NCBI GenBank assembly: GCA_013001145.1
Contig: JABDND010000170.1
Span: forward strand, 1 to 53,514
Direction of reading: 5' to 3'
Origin: Croceitalea sp.
Lineage (GTDB): Bacteria; Bacteroidota; Bacteroidia; Flavobacteriales; Flavobacteriaceae
Length of the DNA stretch: 53,514 bases
The notes beneath the pieces were generated by a model that was not told where the DNA came from, did no database searches, and was given only the letters and a program-made list of their open reading frames with translations. This document shows, in pieces, positions 26,225 to 35,097 of this stretch (position 1 is its first letter; each line of letters starts with the position of its first letter). The position numbers were made by a program, and so were the translations under genes.

Positions 26225-27838
26225 TTATTGAGATTCAGGATAGAGTGGCAACCGTTCAGTTCTATGAAAGGTAATGGCGAAAATGGCAATTGGAGGTACT
26301 ATGGTTGCTTCAAATAACACCTCTTTGGTCGTATGATCAACTTCTATTGCTTTACCATACTCAGCCCCATTGAAAACTACCGCGCCTGCCGAAAACAGTA
26401 CATTGCTGTTGGCTTCTAAATAATCAACATCTGATACAATCCTTGAATAGGTTTCTCCTTCTCTTTCTTTTCCGTACTGCCAGGTTTGTTGAATGGTTCT
26501 ATTTACCTCATCTATTTTATATTCAACTGCTCTACTGTAATTATTGCCAACAAAATTTCGATTGTCACCGTTATCAAATATAAATATGTTTCCATCCGCT
26601 TTTATTTGAGGTGCATGTTGGTACCAGTTCCATTCAAAATCTGGGTGGTTTACATCTCCATTTAGCACATTTGAATCATTTATGGGATTGCCCATGTCAT
26701 CTAAGGGCTGTAATAAAAATTGGTTCAAATCAATGCCCTTACCAGAGGTGCCCCAGTCTTTGTGGGCCGACATTATCCAAATAACTTCATTGTTATTGCT
26801 CAATTTGATGACGCCCTGTGTTCGCCTCGAAACAATAATTGAATTATCTAAGGGATCATACGTTACCGCATTGACATGAATCCAATCCACGATGTTGTTT
26901 GTGAGGGTTTTGCGGGTATTGTCAAGAGACTCATTGAGATTCCATTCATTGATTATTTCTCCTGTGGTCCTATCAATTTCGATGATATAATCTTCAATGG
27001 TGGCAGCACCTAGTTTGTTGACAGAAATCAAGAAATTACCATTTGGTTTTTCATGTACTTCGTGATGAAAACCATACCCGGGCATATCCCAAGAATTGAG
27101 TATGGTGCCGAACATATCAATCTCATATATAATATTGGCATTTGGACTATCGCCCCCAAGAAAATTACCAAACCCGAAATAAAAATTACCATTTGCCAGT
27201 CGTTCCATGCCATCATCATAAAACAATTGACCAAAGGTTGGACTCGCAGAAAAATCCAGATACCATCTAATATCACCATAAGAATCAAAAATAAATGGTC
27301 TTTGGGGCAGTGCATTGCCCGCATGGCCAAAATAACTCACTAAAGTCATACCCGGTGCCATTTTATCTTGTTTGGCCTGTTCAATGTTTATTAGGGGCAT
27401 ATCAGTAATTAATTCGGCCGTTTGAATTTGATACTGCTGTGTTCCCATTAAGGTATTGCTCGCATTGTAAAAAGTAAGTTCTACCAAATTGTTTGTATTG
27501 GCATAAAGTCCATGCACGGCAATTTCATGATTTTGTGCCAACGTATCAAATGCTTTAACAACATCAGATTTCGCTCCATTTTTGCCCAGAACACGCATGG
27601 TTACCCTTGTGTTTTCTGATGTTTCCACTAAAATTTTAGCTGAGAGAGGCGCGTAACCAGAGGGGTTTGGTTGTACCTCATCTTCAAGTATAAATGATAA
27701 AACTGAATCATTAATAATTATAATCCTATCTGGATCATCGGTACTACAAGAAATAAATAAGACCATTACTGCTAAAAGTAAATGGTGTCTAAAAGGTAAG
27801 TCGCTTAAACGTATTGATTTCATTGTTGAAATATACAT
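26225..27838 (-). CDS. Arylsulfotransferase-like (ASST) beta-propeller lipoprotein
   Basis: This ~535-residue protein has a lipoprotein signal (MVLFISCSTDD, Cys31 from the first ATG) and the layout of the ASST family. There is a beta-sandwich N-terminal domain, then propeller blades with GDIRWYLDF, EIDMFGTILNSW, HHEVHEKPNGNFLISVN, GEIINEWNL and WIHVNAVTYDPLDNSIIVSRR, spread over residues 180-340. The histidines in HHEVHE and WIHVNA correspond to the type of His-rich centre used by arylsulfate sulfotransferases. Substrate is unknown. Either ATG 27838 or ATG 27823 may be the start; the second gives a more usual signal peptide. A strong terminator lies immediately upstream, between it and the ctp gene. 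Confidence 0.75.
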   Translation of the reverse strand: MYISTMKSIRLSDLPFRHHLLLAVMVLFISCSTDDPDRIIIINDSVLSFILEDEVQPNPSGYAPLSAKILVETSENTRVTMRVLGKNGAKSDVVKAFDTLAQNHEIAVHGLYANTNNLVELTFYNASNTLMGTQQYQIQTAELITDMPLINIEQAKQDKMAPGMTLVSYFGHAGNALPQRPFIFDSYGDIRWYLDFSASPTFGQLFYDDGMERLANGNFYFGFGNFLGGDSPNANIIYEIDMFGTILNSWDMPGYGFHHEVHEKPNGNFLISVNKLGAATIEDYIIEIDRTTGEIINEWNLNESLDNTRKTLTNNIVDWIHVNAVTYDPLDNSIIVSRRTQGVIKLSNNNEVIWIMSAHKDWGTSGKGIDLNQFLLQPLDDMGNPINDSNVLNGDVNHPDFEWNWYQHAPQIKADGNIFIFDNGDNRNFVGNNYSRAVEYKIDEVNRTIQQTWQYGKEREGETYSRIVSDVDYLEANSNVLFSAGAVVFNGAEYGKAIEVDHTTKEVLFEATIVPPIAIFAITFHRTERLPLYPESQ

Positions 27839-27848
27839 TTCTCTTTTC

Positions 27849-27887
27849 GGAAAATAAAAAGGCCCTAGTTATTCTCTAGGGCCTTTA
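27849..27887 (-). terminator. Terminator of the C-terminal processing protease gene
   Basis: A perfect 11-bp GC-rich stem AAAGGCCCTAG / CTAGGGCCTTT (7-base loop, 27858-27886) is followed on the minus strand by TTTTTATTTT. It lies 21 bases after the protease stop codon and ends only about 10 bases before the next gene's first ATG. Confidence 0.85.
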
Positions 27888-27907
27888 ATCGATTCTTTTA
27901 AAAAAAA

Positions 27908-30106
27908 TTAGCCTTTTACACTAGCTAGTTTTGAATTTGGGTTTCTCAATGCACCCATTCTTAAATCTTCCAAAACATTGACGGCTTCTTCTATATAAAC
28001 ATCTTTGGCCAAATCTTTATGCCAGCGATTTCGTTTTTCCCTTAATACCGGATCTTTGGTAAAGAGTTCTTCTTCATATTTGAGAGATTCAAAGGTTAAT
28101 TTTGAATCATAGTCAGACAATCTTTTAAAATAATTGGACTGATTCTTACTTGCCTCTTGTGATGTCTTGTATTTATTATAATTTAAGGATACCATGGTAT
28201 CGTCCTGTTGGTCTTTTACCCATTTGGCATTTTCTTCAATAAGTTTGATTTGAGGGTTTTTGGCCATTCGTTCCATACTGTTCTTAATGGTTTCTTCGTA
28301 ATTGATATAGCCATCCCATTCTTGGAACTCCGCTGGTGAAATTTTATCCCAAGCAAGTGGGTTTTCTTGGTCACGTTCACCTAGTTCTATATAACTATAC
28401 CTATCAGGAACAACAATATCGCTTTTTACCCCTTCCAATTGGGTTGAACCACCATTGATGCGATAAAACTTTTGAGTGGTCAATTTTATGGCACCCAACT
28501 CACCATGCTCATTACTACGTACAATATTATCCAGTGGAATTACATTTTGTACAGTGCCTTTACCAAACGTTTGTTTACTGCCAAGAACAATAGCCCTTTT
28601 ATAATCTTGCATGGCCGCAGCCAATATTTCAGAGGCAGAAGCTGATAATTCGTTAACCAATATGACCAAGGGGCCATCCCATTGAATACGCTCATCTTTA
28701 TCTTCTTTCAACTCTTTTCGCTGGCCAGATGATCTCACTTGTACAATGGGTCCATCTTTTATAAAAAACCCTGCCATTTCAACAACAGTGGTCAATGAGC
28801 CACCACCATTATCCCTAAGGTCCAATATCAAACCTTCGGCGCCAGCCTGCTTTAATCGCTCCAATTCTTTTGCCACGTCAGAGGCGGCATTGCGTTGCGA
28901 ATAATCTTCAAAATCAATGTAAAATTTGGGCAGATCTATCAAGCCAAATTTCAAATTGTCTTTGATGACCGTCGCAGATTTGGCATATGACTCTTCCAAT
29001 TCAACTACATCACGTGTTATGGAAACCACATCAATGGTGCCATCTACTTTTCTCACCGTCAAGTCCACGATGGTTCCTTTTGGGCCTTTGATCAACTTGA
29101 TGGCATCATCTAAGCGCATGCCTACAATATCTATGGATTCTTCGCCATTTTGGCCCACCTTTAAAATCTCGTCGCCCACTTCCAAACTTTTTTCACGCCA
29201 TACGGGGCCGCCTGAAATAATTTCAACCACTTTGGCACCTTCTGGCTTTTTTTGAAGTCGTGCACCTATACCTTCAAATTTTCCAGACATGCTTATATCA
29301 AACTTGTCTTTTTCTTCAGGAGCAAAATAGAAGGTATGCGGGTCAAATTCATCAACGATTGTATTCACATATTGAACAAACCAATCTTGGCGCTTTAGGT
29401 CATCAACAAAATCAAAAAATTCATCTAGCGTTTTTTTGGTGCTCTCACGCGAAGCCTCTTCAACTTCTGCAAGGGTCATATCTTTAAGCTCTATGGCCTC
29501 AGTATTGATTTCACGCTTGACATCCGCGCTTACCAAATCTGGACTATCGCTGTTTGTTGAGCCCATAGATGCGGTTTTCTGAATTTTTATTTTACCGTCA
29601 TATACACCAAGAGCATTGTATTTCAATTGCTTTCTCCATCTTTCTTTCAACTCTTTTTTATTGGCTGCGTACGGTTCATCTTTATAATCTATATTGATTT
29701 CTTCCTCAACATTAAAGTCGAAAGGCTCTTCTAAAATACTGGCATAAATATCTTTGGCCTCGTCCATTCTTTTCATCAATCTCTGATAGACCAAATCGAA
29801 AAAGGAAATATCTGTGTTTTTAATTTGGTCATCAATCTGATATTTGTACTGTTCGAATTCACGGATGTCCTCCTCAAGAAAATAACGCTTGGTTGGATCA
29901 ATAATATCTATAAAGTCTTCATAGACACTGACCGAAAAGCTATCATTGATATCTTTGGGCTCATAGTGACCTCTTTCAAGAACGTAGGTAATAAGGTCAA
30001 TTAACAACTTATCTTTATCGTTGCTTTCAAAAGATTTGTTGGTAAAACTACATGAAGCGACCGCTATCAGTAAAATAAGAAAGCCTAATACAAAATTCTT
30101 TTTCAT
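27908..30106 (-). CDS. prc: C-terminal processing protease (Tsp/Prc, family S41)
   Basis: This 732-residue periplasmic protease cleaves proteins from disordered C-termini and helps control cell-wall hydrolases and tagged proteins. It has a lipoprotein-like signal (IAVASCSF, Cys20), a helical N-terminal domain, a PDZ domain (about 265-345, FEGIGARLQKK and GDEILKVGQ) and the S41 protease core. The Ser/Lys dyad is present: nucleophile Ser490 in LSASASEILAAAMQDY and Lys516 in TFGKGTVQ. A C-terminal helical domain follows, as in E. coli Prc (682 residues). It is the first gene after the divergent surE promoter region and ends in a strong terminator. Confidence 0.93.
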   Translation of the reverse strand: MKKNFVLGFLILLIAVASCSFTNKSFESNDKDKLLIDLITYVLERGHYEPKDINDSFSVSVYEDFIDIIDPTKRYFLEEDIREFEQYKYQIDDQIKNTDISFFDLVYQRLMKRMDEAKDIYASILEEPFDFNVEEEINIDYKDEPYAANKKELKERWRKQLKYNALGVYDGKIKIQKTASMGSTNSDSPDLVSADVKREINTEAIELKDMTLAEVEEASRESTKKTLDEFFDFVDDLKRQDWFVQYVNTIVDEFDPHTFYFAPEEKDKFDISMSGKFEGIGARLQKKPEGAKVVEIISGGPVWREKSLEVGDEILKVGQNGEESIDIVGMRLDDAIKLIKGPKGTIVDLTVRKVDGTIDVVSITRDVVELEESYAKSATVIKDNLKFGLIDLPKFYIDFEDYSQRNAASDVAKELERLKQAGAEGLILDLRDNGGGSLTTVVEMAGFFIKDGPIVQVRSSGQRKELKEDKDERIQWDGPLVILVNELSASASEILAAAMQDYKRAIVLGSKQTFGKGTVQNVIPLDNIVRSNEHGELGAIKLTTQKFYRINGGSTQLEGVKSDIVVPDRYSYIELGERDQENPLAWDKISPAEFQEWDGYINYEETIKNSMERMAKNPQIKLIEENAKWVKDQQDDTMVSLNYNKYKTSQEASKNQSNYFKRLSDYDSKLTFESLKYEEELFTKDPVLREKRNRWHKDLAKDVYIEEAVNVLEDLRMGALRNPNSKLASVKG

Positions 30107-30241
30107 ACTATATTTTTAGGGGGATGGGTTTTCGTTTTTAATTCAGTTCAAAAATCGCGCCCATTGTAATCACATCAATTTTTCAATAATCCCCTAAGAT
30201 ACTGAAAAAATCATGCCACAAATATGGCTTGTGTTTAATTT

Positions 30242-30274
30242 TTTGTTAAACGCCTTTCCTTACTTATACTTATG
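30242..30274 (+). promoter_or_regulatory. Candidate promoter of surE
   Basis: TTTG at 30242-30245, a 21-base spacer and TACTTATG (7 of 8 match to TANNTTTG) at 30267-30274 lie 33 bases before the surE start. The 201-base gap between the divergent ctp and surE genes holds little else; for ctp a 7-of-8 box CATATTTG is seen on the other strand. Confidence 0.42.
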
Positions 30275-30307
30275 AAAAACGTATTTTTACGATATTAATT
30301 ATGCACC

Positions 30308-31090
30308 ATGCTCAAACCCCTTATTCTTGTTACCAATGATGATGGAATAACGGCCCCCGGATTACGTCATTTGATATATCTTATGAACACCCTCGGCGAG
30401 GTTGTGGTTGTGGCACCGGAAAGCCCACAATCGGGAATGGGCCACGCCATAACTATAGACAATACACTATATTCTAAGAAAGTCGTTATCGATAAAGAAA
30501 AAGGGGCTCCAGCCGAATATAGCTGTAGTGGCACACCTGCAGATTGCGTCAAATTGGCATTGCAAGAAATACTTGATAGAAAGCCGGATATTGTCGTCAG
30601 CGGCATTAATCATGGCTCAAATTCTTCAATCAATGTTATTTATTCAGGTACTATGAGTGCCGCCATTGAGGCCGGTATTGAAGGTATACCTTCCATAGGA
30701 TTTTCCTTGTGTGATTATTCTTGGAACGCCGATTTTAGCCATTTGGGACCATCCATCATAAAAATTGTTCAAGAAGCCTTGGACAAAGGCATGCCCAAAG
30801 GAACGGTTTTAAACGTGAACATGCCTAAATCGGATGCCGGGGAAATAAAGGGTATTCGCGTTTGTAGACAAGCGAGGGCCAACTGGAAAGAAAAATTTGA
30901 CAAAAGATTAAGCCCTTCCGGTAAGGAGTATTACTGGCTTACAGGTGAATTTGAGCTCTTGGATAAGGGAGATGACACGGATGTTCACGCTATTGACTCG
31001 GGTTACATTTCCATTGTACCCACACAATTTGATCTTACGGCATACCATGCCATTCAGCATATATCTAATTGGAACTTAAATGAATCATAG
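30308..31090 (+). CDS. surE: 5'/3'-nucleotidase SurE
   Basis: SurE is a metal-dependent survival phosphatase that dephosphorylates nucleoside monophosphates. The 260-residue protein has the family core: LVTNDDGITAPG at about residues 7-18 (metal-binding Asp pair), APESPQSGMGHAIT near 38-51 (Ser of the active site), and SGINHGSNSSINVIYSGTMSAA near 98-119, read as GINHGSN plus IYSGTMSAA, which completes the metal site. The C-terminal half ends in the oligomerisation segment DVHAIDSGYISIVPTQFD. It overlaps the following membrane-protein gene by 11 bases and heads a run with lpxB, as often in Bacteroidota. Confidence 0.95.
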   Translation: MLKPLILVTNDDGITAPGLRHLIYLMNTLGEVVVVAPESPQSGMGHAITIDNTLYSKKVVIDKEKGAPAEYSCSGTPADCVKLALQEILDRKPDIVVSGINHGSNSSINVIYSGTMSAAIEAGIEGIPSIGFSLCDYSWNADFSHLGPSIIKIVQEALDKGMPKGTVLNVNMPKSDAGEIKGIRVCRQARANWKEKFDKRLSPSGKEYYWLTGEFELLDKGDDTDVHAIDSGYISIVPTQFDLTAYHAIQHISNWNLNES

Positions 31091-31367
31091 AAAAAAAGAA
31101 GTGTTAATTGGAGTTTTGGTGGGCCTTATTGCCAATACCTTTGGTACCTTGTTGTATATCATGCTTTTCTCAGATCTGAGCATTGTAGAGACCTACAATG
31201 CTGCCGTTGAACAGGGCCATGTAGGCAGTATACTGGCATTGGGTGCGATATTGAATTTGGTCGCCTTTTTTGGATTCTTGCGCATAAAGCGGGATTTTCG
31301 TGCTCGGGGGGTAATGATCGCTACCATTTTTACCGCTTTGGTCATTCTTTATTACAAGGTCTTTTGA
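31080..31367 (+). CDS. Small three-span membrane protein
   Basis: I do not recognise a named family for this 95-residue protein. Three hydrophobic segments are clear at about residues 8-27, 46-66 and 75-93. They are separated by a short acidic loop (SDLSIVETYNAAVEQGH) and a basic loop (RIKRDFRARG), which by the positive-inside rule puts the second loop in the cytoplasm. It begins inside surE (11-base overlap) and its TGA is one base before the lpxB start, so it is tightly coupled to both. A role with lipid A synthesis is suggested only by position. Confidence 0.72.
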   Translation: MNHRKKEVLIGVLVGLIANTFGTLLYIMLFSDLSIVETYNAAVEQGHVGSILALGAILNLVAFFGFLRIKRDFRARGVMIATIFTALVILYYKVF

Positions 31368-31368
31368 T

Positions 31369-32478
31369 ATGAAGTATTATATCATTGCGGGTGAGGCTTC
31401 CGGTGATCTGCATGGGTCCAATTTGATAAAGGGTATATTGAAAAAGGATGCCAAGGCCAAAATACGCTGTTGGGGCGGTGATCTCATGCAAAAAGCGGGC
31501 GGGGAATTGGCCATGCATTATAAAAAAATGGCTTTCATGGGCTTTTTTGAAGTCATTAAAAATTTGCCAGCCATATTTAAAAATATCGCTTATTGTAAAA
31601 GGGATATTGAGTCCTTTGAGCCCAATGTCATTGTTTTCATTGATTTTTCGGGCTTTAATCTTAGAATAGCCAAATGGGCAAAGGCCAAAGATTATACCAC
31701 CAACTATTACATTTCTCCGCAAGTATGGGCTTCTAGGGCCAATAGGATAAATAAAATTAAAAGGGACATCGATCATATGTATGTGATTTTACCCTTTGAG
31801 CAGGGGTTTTATGCCAAACATGGTTATGATGTGCAGTTTGTGGGCCATCCCCTATTGGATGCTATTGATAATACGGAATTGATGGAAAGTGGTCCATTTA
31901 GAAAACAGAATCAACTGGAACCCAAAAAACCCATAATTGCCCTTTTGCCCGGAAGCCGCAAACAAGAAATAGACAAAATGTTGAAATTGATGTTGTCCAT
32001 TGTACCCTATTTTGAACAATATCAATTTGTGATTGCGGGTGCACCAAGTCTTGACCGATCATTTTACAAACCCTATCTCAAAAAAGGGAAGGTTGCCTTT
32101 GTCACCAACCAGACATATTCGTTGTTGCACCATGCCCATGCTGCGCTGGTCACAAGCGGCACGGCTACACTTGAAACCGCCTTGTTCAAAGTTCCCCAGG
32201 TAGTTTGCTATAAAGGCAATTGGATTTCATATCAAATCGCGAAGCGCATCATCACCCTTGATTACATTTCATTGGTCAACCTCATTATGGACAATGAAGT
32301 GGTCAAAGAGCTTATTCAAGACGATTTGAACACCAAAAATTTAAGGATCGAACTGGCAAAAATCTTAAGTGGTCCACAAAGGGTAAAAGTTTTGGAAGAC
32401 TATCAAAAGTTGGCAAAAAAATTAGGAGGAAAAGGTGCCAGTGACAAAGCGGCCGCTCTGATTGTAAAAAATGCTTAA
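31369..32478 (+). CDS. lpxB: Lipid-A-disaccharide synthase
   Basis: LpxB joins UDP-2,3-diacylglucosamine to lipid X to make the beta-1,6 disaccharide of lipid A on the cytoplasmic face of the inner membrane. The 369-residue GT19 protein has GEASGDLHGS at about residues 5-14, MGFFEVIKNLP near 57-67, VIFIDFSGFNLRIAK-type segment (FIDFSGFNLRIA near 88-99), the YYISPQVWASRANR motif near 110-123, FVGHPLLD near 158-165, LLPGSRKQEI near 195-204 and TSGTATLETAL near 262-272. All family blocks are present and length is normal. An NlpC/P60 gene follows after 31 bases. Confidence 0.95.
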   Translation: MKYYIIAGEASGDLHGSNLIKGILKKDAKAKIRCWGGDLMQKAGGELAMHYKKMAFMGFFEVIKNLPAIFKNIAYCKRDIESFEPNVIVFIDFSGFNLRIAKWAKAKDYTTNYYISPQVWASRANRINKIKRDIDHMYVILPFEQGFYAKHGYDVQFVGHPLLDAIDNTELMESGPFRKQNQLEPKKPIIALLPGSRKQEIDKMLKLMLSIVPYFEQYQFVIAGAPSLDRSFYKPYLKKGKVAFVTNQTYSLLHHAHAALVTSGTATLETALFKVPQVVCYKGNWISYQIAKRIITLDYISLVNLIMDNEVVKELIQDDLNTKNLRIELAKILSGPQRVKVLEDYQKLAKKLGGKGASDKAAALIVKNA

Positions 32479-32509
32479 TTTTATGAACAGTAAAAAAGCA
32501 TGAAAGCGC

Positions 32510-33073
32510 ATGGTGCGTAAAATCTTCTTTTTATTGGTATGCCTCACCCTCTCGGGTTGTTTTGTGAAAAAGAAAACCACTTATGGCAAAACCAAAACTG
32601 TGACCGTTGCAGCTTCAAACGAAAATGACCAAAACACAACTTCTGCTGAAACCGCAACAGTTCCCGAAAAAATTGATTCAAAGAAAAATCATAAAGCAGA
32701 TAATGTCGTGAACGCCGCCATGCAATATTCAGGTGTGCGATATAAATTTGGGGGTACCAGTAAAAAAGGCATGGACTGCTCGGGATTGATTTACGTGGCA
32801 TTATTGAACAATGATATTGAATTCCCCAGAGTATCGCACAGAATGGCCGATAAGGGAGAGCGAATCAAGGTTGAAAGGGTTGAGAAAGGAGATCTTCTTT
32901 TTTTTAGAACCAAAAAAGGCGGTAAAAGAATCAACCACGTTGGTCTAGTGGTCAATGTAGAAGCTGATGAAATAAAATTCATACATGCCACCAGTTCGCG
33001 AGGGGTAATTGTCTCTTCTTTACAGGAAGGGTATTGGAATGCATCTTTCGTAAAAGCAACGCGAATTCTTTAA
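32510..33073 (+). CDS. NlpC/P60 (C40) peptidoglycan endopeptidase lipoprotein
   Basis: This 187-residue lipoprotein (lipobox LTLSGC, Cys17) has a Thr/Lys-rich spacer (about 20-62) and a C-terminal NlpC/P60 domain. The catalytic triad appears complete: Cys90 in MDCSGLIY, His143 in INHVGLVV and a third polar residue, His159, in FIHATSS. The GDLLFFR motif near 127-133 is also typical. Family members cut the D-iGlu-to-diamino-acid bond of stem peptides, so this is likely an outer-membrane-attached hydrolase in wall turnover. Its TAA stop shares a base with the comEC start (TAATG), so the two are translationally coupled. Confidence 0.9.
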   Translation: MVRKIFFLLVCLTLSGCFVKKKTTYGKTKTVTVAASNENDQNTTSAETATVPEKIDSKKNHKADNVVNAAMQYSGVRYKFGGTSKKGMDCSGLIYVALLNNDIEFPRVSHRMADKGERIKVERVEKGDLLFFRTKKGGKRINHVGLVVNVEADEIKFIHATSSRGVIVSSLQEGYWNASFVKATRIL

Positions 33074-35097
33074 TGCAGCTCTATAGATTTGTATCAGTAA
33101 AGCTTACCGTATGCCTTATATTAGGTATTTTGATAGGACGGTTTTTCCAACCTACCCTAAAGCCAATTATATTGGCGTTGATAATTTCGTCAATTCTTTT
33201 ATGCATCATTTATCGTAAACGCCGGCAATTACATTCGTTGGTATTTGATGGTATGGTGTTTCTTGTTACCTTATTTATAGGTGTTTTTGTGCTGAGCGCA
33301 TCAAATCCCAAAAATTATTCGAGCTATTATGAAAATAGCACCCCCGAGTTAGATGGAACTTGGAAATTTAAGATCACAGAAGTTCTAAAACCATCCAGTT
33401 TCAATGAGCGCTATCTTATTAAGGCAATTAGTCTCAATGAACAATTAGTTAGCGGTAAAATGCTCTTGAGAATTGCCAATGACTCACTTAGCGAACAACA
33501 TTATGTGGATGATGAGCTCATCTTTGTAGGAACGGCCACAAAGTTGAGCCCCCCATTGAACCCACATGAATTTGATTATCGAAGTTATTTAAATCATCAA
33601 GGTGTATACCACCAAATAAAAGGCAGCAGGTCCAACATAATTTTTTTACCCAAGAAAGAATCCAAAACCTTATTGGGTTTAGCCTCTAATTTTAGAGATC
33701 GGCTTATTCAAAAACTTCAAGAAAGAAATTTCGGCACTGAAGAGTTGGCAATAATTCAGGCGCTACTGTTGGGCCAACGTAATGATATTGCCCAAGAAAC
33801 TTTTAATAGTTATAGAGATGCCGGAGCCATCCATATTTTGGCGGTTTCTGGACTGCATGTGGGTATCATTCTCATATTATTACAATTTTTATTGCACCCA
33901 TTTGCCATGTTACCCAAAGGAAATACAATAAAACTTTGCGTTATTGTTATCCTGTTGTGGTGCTTTGCTTTTGTAGCCGGCTTATCCGCTTCCATTGTCA
34001 GGGCAGTTACCATGTTTTCATTTTTGGCTTATGCGCAATATCTCAATAGGCCCACAAATACCTTTAACATCATTGCCCTATCCATGTTTTTTGTCCTTTT
34101 GATAGCGCCAAATTTGCTGTTTAATATAGGTTTTCAAATGAGTTATGCCGCAGTGTTTGCAATTGTTTGGATTTATCCTAAAATGCAACGTTTCTGGTAC
34201 CCAAATAACAAAATTGTCTTGAAGGTTTGGCAACTTGCTTCGGTTAGTATTGCGGCCCAATTGGGGGTTTTGCCTTTAAGCTTGTTTTATTTTCATCAAT
34301 TTCCCGCCTTGTTCATAATTTCAAATCTCTTGATTGTACCTTTTCTAGGATTAATTTTAGGAACAGGTTTTTTGGTGTTGGCGCTTCTCTCTATAAATAT
34401 TTTGCCAAAACTAATGGAAAGCTTTTTCAATACGATGATAGGCTCCATGAATACATTAGTAGGGTGGGTCGCTGGTCAAGAAGAATTTATCATGCGCGAT
34501 GTGCCCTTTGATAGTGTTCAAATGGCGCTGGCCTATATGATTATTTTTGCATTGGTAGTTACTCTTACCAAGCCTAGATTTAAAAAAGTACTTTTTCTGC
34601 TCACGGGCATTTTCTTTTGGCAGTTGTGGTCCACCAACCTACAACTCTTATCAAAGTCAAAACATAATCTCGTAGTTACACACCAAGTTGCGCAGACTAT
34701 TTTATTTTATCAAAAAGGTACTGACTTAGATGTTTTGATTTCGCCAATGGGTGACCCAGAAAGAGTTTTGACCAATTTTAAAATAGCTGAAAGAATAAAA
34801 TCCTTAAATATATCACCCATACAAAACAGCTATCAATTTCTAGATAAAACCATAATGATATTGGATAGTACGGGTATTTATGCCCCGATTCAAAATTTGA
34901 ATTATCTGATAATAACCCAATCGCCCAAAATTAATTTAGAACGACTTTTGGACTCTTTAAGGCCAAAAATGGTTATTGCCGATGGCAGTAATTACACATC
35001 CTTTATCAACACATGGCAAAAAACCTGTCACAAGAAAAAAACCCCTTTTCACTATACTGGTGAAAAAGGGTTTTACAAAATTGATTTTACAGATTAA
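33073..35097 (+). CDS. comEC: ComEC/Rec2-family membrane protein (DNA-uptake channel)
   Basis: ComEC carries transforming DNA across the inner membrane. The 674-residue protein has N-terminal spans (about 10-85), a DUF4131-like OB region (about 90-200), and the ComEC core: QALLLGQRNDIAQETFNSYRDAG near 232-254 (read as LLLGQRNDI and YRDAGAIHILAVSGLHVG) followed by about eight spans to residue 530. The last ~120 residues are soluble but show no HxHxDH metallo-beta-lactamase motif, so the nuclease-like domain is absent or decayed. I start at the ATG at 33073, which overlaps the previous stop; only a TTG lies upstream. The final codons contain a terminator-type hairpin, and the stop overlaps that of the convergent transporter. 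Confidence 0.88.
   Translation: MQLYRFVSVKLTVCLILGILIGRFFQPTLKPIILALIISSILLCIIYRKRRQLHSLVFDGMVFLVTLFIGVFVLSASNPKNYSSYYENSTPELDGTWKFKITEVLKPSSFNERYLIKAISLNEQLVSGKMLLRIANDSLSEQHYVDDELIFVGTATKLSPPLNPHEFDYRSYLNHQGVYHQIKGSRSNIIFLPKKESKTLLGLASNFRDRLIQKLQERNFGTEELAIIQALLLGQRNDIAQETFNSYRDAGAIHILAVSGLHVGIILILLQFLLHPFAMLPKGNTIKLCVIVILLWCFAFVAGLSASIVRAVTMFSFLAYAQYLNRPTNTFNIIALSMFFVLLIAPNLLFNIGFQMSYAAVFAIVWIYPKMQRFWYPNNKIVLKVWQLASVSIAAQLGVLPLSLFYFHQFPALFIISNLLIVPFLGLILGTGFLVLALLSINILPKLMESFFNTMIGSMNTLVGWVAGQEEFIMRDVPFDSVQMALAYMIIFALVVTLTKPRFKKVLFLLTGIFFWQLWSTNLQLLSKSKHNLVVTHQVAQTILFYQKGTDLDVLISPMGDPERVLTNFKIAERIKSLNISPIQNSYQFLDKTIMILDSTGIYAPIQNLNYLIITQSPKINLERLLDSLRPKMVIADGSNYTSFINTWQKTCHKKKTPFHYTGEKGFYKIDFTD
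35034..35076. terminator. Terminator hairpin inside the 3' end of comEC
   Basis: A 15-base inverted repeat (arms 35038-35052 and 35060-35074, one C-A mismatch, 7-base loop) is embedded in the comEC reading frame about 20 bases before its stop codon. On the minus strand it lies 20 bases after the POT transporter stop and is followed by a T-run, so it is best read as that gene's terminator. On the plus strand the arm also ends in TTTT. Confidence 0.7.

Noticed and set aside
33034-33072. Longer comEC starting from TTG at 33034
   Set aside because: It would overlap the NlpC/P60 gene by 40 bases, whereas the ATG at 33073 gives a neat TAATG junction.
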